This document shows, in pieces, positions 16,126-19,227 of a stretch of DNA of 19,227 nucleotides (positions are counted from its first letter, which is position 1; every line of letters begins with the position of its first letter). The notes below the pieces were generated by a model that did not search any database, was not told where the DNA came from, and worked only from the letters and a program-made list of their open reading frames with translations. This DNA comes from an uncultured Mesorhizobium sp. GTDB taxonomy: Bacteria > Pseudomonadota > Alphaproteobacteria > Rhizobiales > Rhizobiaceae. The stretch is taken from positions 1-19,227 of the forward strand of contig CATMOC010000005.1 of NCBI GenBank assembly GCA_950071955.1, given 5' to 3'. Position numbers and translations under genes: made by a program.

Positions 16126-16452
16126 ATGTGGACCCGTCAGCACAAGAAGCGAAACACCGGCCGTCTGATCGTCCCGGCGCTGACGGCGCTGTTCCTCAGC
16201 TATTTCGGCTATCATGCCTTCCATGGCGAGTTCGGCATCTACGCCAAGTACAGGCTGGAGGAACGCACGGCGGAGCTGACCTCCACGCTGGCGGTGAAGC
16301 GGGACCAGCGCGAGGAACTCGAGGCGCGGATCGCGCTGCTGCGCGACGGCACGCTGGAGAAGGACATGCTGGACGAGCAGGCGCGACGCGCCCTCAACAT
16401 GTCGGCCCCGGACGAGGTGACGATCATGCGCGCCTTCGCCAATTCGAATTAA
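16126..16452 (+). CDS. ftsB: Cell division protein FtsB/DivIC family (septum formation initiator)
   Basis: 108-residue bitopic inner-membrane protein of the divisome, expected to act with FtsL and FtsQ. The N-terminus is basic (MWTRQHKKRNTGR), followed by one membrane segment (about 13-32: RLIVPALTALFLSYFGYHAF). A periplasmic coiled coil (about 40-75: YAKYRLEERTAELTSTLAVK, then REELEARIALLRDG) follows, and then the family's short motif LEKDMLDEQARRALNMSAPDEV. The location between eno and pdhA is typical in Alphaproteobacteria and supports the call. The SD is poor and partly inside a hairpin, so expression may depend on coupling or structure. The name divIC would be equally acceptable. Confidence 0.9.
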   Translation: MWTRQHKKRNTGRLIVPALTALFLSYFGYHAFHGEFGIYAKYRLEERTAELTSTLAVKRDQREELEARIALLRDGTLEKDMLDEQARRALNMSAPDEVTIMRAFANSN

Positions 16453-16489
16453 CCGAATACCAGTTAATATCGCATTTTCCGTGCGATCA

Positions 16490-16534
16490 TAAGCGCTTAG
16501 CTGCATGACAGCCATGCGCTTTTCCGCGTGGCTG
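16490..16534 (+). promoter_or_regulatory. Palindrome and hairpin in the leader upstream of pdhA
   Basis: A perfect 10-base palindrome TAAGCGCTTA (16490-16499) is followed by a stem CAGCCATGCG (16509-16518) / CGCGTGGCTG (16525-16534), with one G-T wobble and loop CTTTTC. A smaller stem ATCGCA/TGCGAT (16469-16487) precedes them. They occupy the 181-base gap between ftsB and pdhA, so they could be a regulator site, a 5' leader structure of the pdh message, or the end of the ftsB message. No T-run follows. The specific role is unknown. Confidence 0.35.
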
Positions 16535-16633
16535 AAAGCGTAAAGCCGTGTTAGCCTTCCTTCCATCCTGGGGAGGAGCGCCAAAAGCCTTTCTCCCCGT
16601 CGTCCGCAAGAAGACAGGACCAGGGAGTGACGA

Positions 16634-17677
16634 ATGAAGGCCGCGACGAAGAAGACGTCCGCGAAACCGAAGGCCGCTGCCGATAGCGCCGCAGCGTTGA
16701 AGGCACCCGAACCTGCAGAGTTTGACAAGGACCAGGAACTCGCCGCGTATCGCGGCATGCTTCTGATCCGGCGATTCGAGGAGAAGGCCGGGCAACTCTA
16801 CGGCATGGGATTCATCGGCGGCTTCTGCCACCTCTACATCGGCCAGGAAGCCGTCGTCACCGGCCTCAGGCTGGCGATGAAGGACGGCGACCAGATGATC
16901 ACCGCCTATCGCGACCACGGACACATGCTCGCCATGGAGATGGAGCCGCGCGGCGTGATGGCGGAACTGACCGGCCGGCGGGGAGGCTATTCCCGCGGCA
17001 AGGGCGGCTCCATGCACATGTTCTCCAAGGAGAAGAATTTTTACGGCGGCCACGGCATCGTCGGCGCGCAGGTGCCGCTGGGCACGGGGCTGGCCTTCGC
17101 CAACCGCTACCGCGAGAACGACAATGTCTCGTTGACATTCTTCGGGGACGGCGCGGCCAACCAGGGCCAGGTCTACGAGAGCTTCAACATGGCCTCGCTG
17201 TGGAAGCTGCCGGTGGTCTACGTCATCGAGAACAACCGCTACGCCATGGGCACCTCGGTCACGCGCTCCTCGGCGGAGACGGATTTCTCCCACCGCGGCC
17301 TCTCCTTCAAGATCCCCGGCGTGCAGATCGACGGCATGGACGTGCGCGCCGTGAAGGCGGCGGGCGAGATGGCGATCGACTGGTGCCGGTCCGGCAAGGG
17401 GCCGATCATCCTGGAGATGCAGACCTACCGCTATCGCGGACACTCCATGTCCGACCCGGCGAAATACCGTTCCAAGGATGAAGTGCAGAAGATGCGATCC
17501 GAACACGACCCGATCGAGCAGGTGAAGGCACGCCTGATCGACAAGAAATGGGCGAGCGAGGACGAGCTGAAGGCGATCGACAAGGAGGTGCGTGACATCG
17601 TGGCCGATGCGGCCGAATTCGCGCAGAACGACGCCGAGCCCGACGTGTCCGAACTCTATACCGACATTCTGCGCTGA
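16634..17677 (+). CDS. pdhA: Pyruvate dehydrogenase E1 component, alpha subunit
   Basis: Thiamine-diphosphate subunit of the pyruvate dehydrogenase complex, which decarboxylates pyruvate and passes the acetyl group to lipoate. 347 residues. The first 25 or so residues are Lys/Ala-rich ([20 protein letters not shown]) and probably disordered. [20 protein letters not shown] (46-65) and HLYIGQEAV begin the conserved core. The ThDP motif runs from GDGAANQG (171-178) to [10 protein letters not shown] (198-207). [19 protein letters not shown] (267-285) is the loop that holds the phosphorylated serines in mitochondrial homologues. AGGGAG lies 6 bases before ATG. The heterotetrameric alpha/beta E1 (rather than E. 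coli-type AceE) is the alphaproteobacterial form. The stop lies 11 bases before pdhB: one operon. Confidence 0.97.
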   Translation: MKAATKKTSAKPKAAADSAAALKAPEPAEFDKDQELAAYRGMLLIRRFEEKAGQLYGMGFIGGFCHLYIGQEAVVTGLRLAMKDGDQMITAYRDHGHMLAMEMEPRGVMAELTGRRGGYSRGKGGSMHMFSKEKNFYGGHGIVGAQVPLGTGLAFANRYRENDNVSLTFFGDGAANQGQVYESFNMASLWKLPVVYVIENNRYAMGTSVTRSSAETDFSHRGLSFKIPGVQIDGMDVRAVKAAGEMAIDWCRSGKGPIILEMQTYRYRGHSMSDPAKYRSKDEVQKMRSEHDPIEQVKARLIDKKWASEDELKAIDKEVRDIVADAAEFAQNDAEPDVSELYTDILR

Positions 17678-17688
17678 GGGAGACGGAC

Positions 17689-19137
17689 ATGCCTGTGGAA
17701 ATTCTCATGCCCGCCCTCTCGCCGACCATGGAAGAGGGCAACCTGTCAAAATGGCTGAAGAAGGAAGGTGACGCGGTCGCGGCCGGCGACGTCATCGCCG
17801 AGATCGAGACCGACAAGGCGACGATGGAGGTCGAGGCGGTCGATGAAGGCACGCTCGGCAAGATCCTCGTCGCGGAGGGGACCGAAGGTGTGAAGGTCAA
17901 CACGCCGATCGCCGTGCTCTTGCAGGAAGGCGAGAGCTCCGACGACATCGGTTCGGCAAAGCCCGCGGCCTCGCCGAAGCCGGAAGCGTCCGACAAGTCC
18001 GATGCCGACACGCCGAAGGAAACAGCCAAGGACGCCGGTGGCAAGGCGCGCCAGGCATCAGACGAGCCGAGCGCGCAGAAGGAGGCGGCCAAGGCGCCGG
18101 CCGCGCCCAAGACGGAAGCCGCGGCCGATCCCGACATCCCGTCGGGCACCGAAATGGTGCCGACCTCGGTGCGCGAGGCCCTGCGCGACGCCATGGCGGA
18201 AGAAATGCGCCGCGACGCCGACGTTTTCATCATGGGCGAGGAGGTGGCCGAGTACCAGGGCGCCTACAAGATCACGCAGGGTCTCTTGCAGGAATTCGGC
18301 GCCAAGCGCGTCGTCGATACCCCGATCACCGAGCACGGCTTTGCCGGCGTCGGCGTGGGCGCTGCCATGGCCGGCCTGAGGCCGATCGTGGAGTTCATGA
18401 CCTTCAACTTCGCCATGCAGGCGATCGACCAGATCATCAACTCCGCAGCCAAGACGCTGTACATGTCAGGCGGCCAGATGGGCGCGCCGATCGTCTTCCG
18501 CGGGCCCAACGGCGCGGCGGCGCGCGTGGCGGCCCAGCACAGCCAGGACTACGCTGCCTGGTACAGCCACGTTCCGGGCCTCAAGGTCGTGCAGCCATAC
18601 ACGGCCGCCGACGCAAAGGGCCTGCTGAAAGCTGCGATCCGCGACCCGAACCCGGTGATCTTCCTCGAGAACGAGATCCTCTACGGCCAGACCTTCGACG
18701 TTCCGAAGCTGGACGACTTCGTGCTGCCGATCGGCAAGGCGCGGGTGCACCGGCGCGGCAAGGATGCAACGATCGTCTCCTTCGGCATCGGCATGACCTA
18801 TGCGGTGAAGGCGGCCGAGGAACTCGCCGGTCAGGGGATCGATGCGGAGGTCATCGACCTTCGCACCATCCGACCGATGGACATGCAGACGGTGCTTCGC
18901 TCGGTGAAGAAGACCAATCGCTGCGTGACCGTCGAAGAGGGCTATCCGCAATCCTCCGTCGGCGCCCATATCGCCTCGGAAATCATGGTTCATGCCTTCG
19001 ACTATCTCGATGCGCCGGTGATGCGCGTGACGGGCAAGGATGTACCCATGCCCTATGCGGCAAACCTCGAAAAGCTGGCGCTGCCGAATGTGGATGAAGT
19101 GATCGCGGCTGTGAATGCCGTGACCTATCGGTCTTAG
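17689..19137 (+). CDS. pdhB: Pyruvate dehydrogenase E1 component, beta subunit, with N-terminal lipoyl domain
   Basis: 482 residues, longer than a bare E1-beta (about 325-330) because of an added lipoyl domain. Residues 2-77 are biotinyl/lipoyl type: [20 protein letters not shown], with the lipoylated Lys43 in [11 protein letters not shown]. An Ala/Pro/Lys/Glu-rich flexible linker spans about 80-147. The E1-beta transketolase core starts near 150: [76 protein letters not shown], and the C-terminal transketolase domain with [15 protein letters not shown]. This fusion is characteristic of alphaproteobacterial PdhB. SD-like GGGAGA lies before ATG, and pdhC starts 11 bases after the stop. Confidence 0.97.
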   Translation: MPVEILMPALSPTMEEGNLSKWLKKEGDAVAAGDVIAEIETDKATMEVEAVDEGTLGKILVAEGTEGVKVNTPIAVLLQEGESSDDIGSAKPAASPKPEASDKSDADTPKETAKDAGGKARQASDEPSAQKEAAKAPAAPKTEAAADPDIPSGTEMVPTSVREALRDAMAEEMRRDADVFIMGEEVAEYQGAYKITQGLLQEFGAKRVVDTPITEHGFAGVGVGAAMAGLRPIVEFMTFNFAMQAIDQIINSAAKTLYMSGGQMGAPIVFRGPNGAAARVAAQHSQDYAAWYSHVPGLKVVQPYTAADAKGLLKAAIRDPNPVIFLENEILYGQTFDVPKLDDFVLPIGKARVHRRGKDATIVSFGIGMTYAVKAAEELAGQGIDAEVIDLRTIRPMDMQTVLRSVKKTNRCVTVEEGYPQSSVGAHIASEIMVHAFDYLDAPVMRVTGKDVPMPYAANLEKLALPNVDEVIAAVNAVTYRS

Positions 19138-19148
19138 GGAGAACCGGG

Positions 19149-19227
19149 ATGCCAATCGATATTACCATGCCGGCTCTCTCTCCGACGATGGAAGAGGGCA
19201 AACTCGCCAAATGGCATGTCAAGGAAG
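19149..19227 (+). CDS. pdhC: Pyruvate dehydrogenase E2 (dihydrolipoamide acetyltransferase), N-terminal fragment
   Basis: Only the first 26 codons are present; the gene runs off the right edge. They read [20 protein letters not shown] followed by KWHVKE, the start of a lipoyl domain nearly identical to that of the preceding pdhB. Position directly after pdhB (11 bases, with a GGGAGAACC SD region) identifies it as the E2 core acyltransferase of the same complex. An E3 (lpd) gene would be expected beyond the edge. Confidence 0.9.
   Translation, partial: MPIDITMPALSPTMEEGKLAKWHVKE

Noticed and set aside
16449..16467. CtrA-like pair of TTAA sites downstream of ftsB
   Set aside because: The two TTAA are 11 bases apart, not the 7 of the CtrA consensus, and the first overlaps the ftsB stop codon.

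Overview
The window looks like chromosomal DNA of a high-GC alphaproteobacterium of the order Rhizobiales (Mesorhizobium/Phyllobacteriaceae-like). This is inferred from three things: the gene order kdsA ... eno - ftsB - pdhA - pdhB - pdhC, an E1-beta subunit carrying its own N-terminal lipoyl domain, and a GC-rich CCTCCC...GGGAGG intergenic palindrome of a kind common in these genomes. No rRNA, tRNA, CRISPR array, transposase or integrase was seen. No gene-free stretch exceeds 300 bases; the longest is 2725-3001, where nothing convincing was found.

Layout. (1) 1-1882, minus strand: a peptide/nickel-type ABC importer, with the substrate-binding protein first and the start of its DppB-like permease running off the left edge. 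A hairpin sits between them. (2) 2053-2724: a stand-alone glutathione S-transferase. (3) 3002-9281: a four-gene plus-strand cassette of sugar nucleotide epimerase, a 1284-residue protein with three glycosyltransferase domains, a sulfotransferase and a SAM methyltransferase. This is the accessory and most interesting part. It reads as a compact unit for building and decorating (sulfation, methylation) a surface glycan. GC content dips around the glycosyltransferase/sulfotransferase junction. (4) 9373-10296, minus: a lipoprotein-type D-alanyl-D-alanine carboxypeptidase. (5) 10495-12215: a VOC/glyoxalase-like protein whose stop overlaps the start of kdsA (Kdo-8-phosphate synthase, metal-dependent type). 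(6) 12318-12738: a PRC-barrel protein ending in a textbook intrinsic terminator. (7) 12746-12862, minus: a probable 38-residue lipoprotein. (8) 13016-14005: a 2-oxoglutarate/Fe(II) oxygenase behind a small AT-rich operator-like region. (9) 14108-14542, minus: a coiled-coil lipoprotein with a TTG start. (10) 14791-19227: the housekeeping block of enolase, the FtsB/DivIC division protein and pyruvate dehydrogenase E1-alpha, E1-beta and the beginning of E2.

How the parts relate. The right third is central carbon metabolism: enolase yields phosphoenolpyruvate (which KdsA also consumes), pyruvate kinase acts elsewhere, and PDH yields acetyl-CoA. The middle is envelope-centred: Kdo for lipopolysaccharide, peptidoglycan trimming, small lipoproteins and the glycan cassette. 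The candidate for an undescribed system is the epimerase/tri-glycosyltransferase/sulfotransferase/methyltransferase cassette. Two features stand out: an epimerase with His where the catalytic Tyr of the family is expected, and an N-terminal array of three FD-x-x-(F/Y)-Y repeats on the glycosyltransferase. All functional statements rest on reading motifs by eye; no database search was possible.
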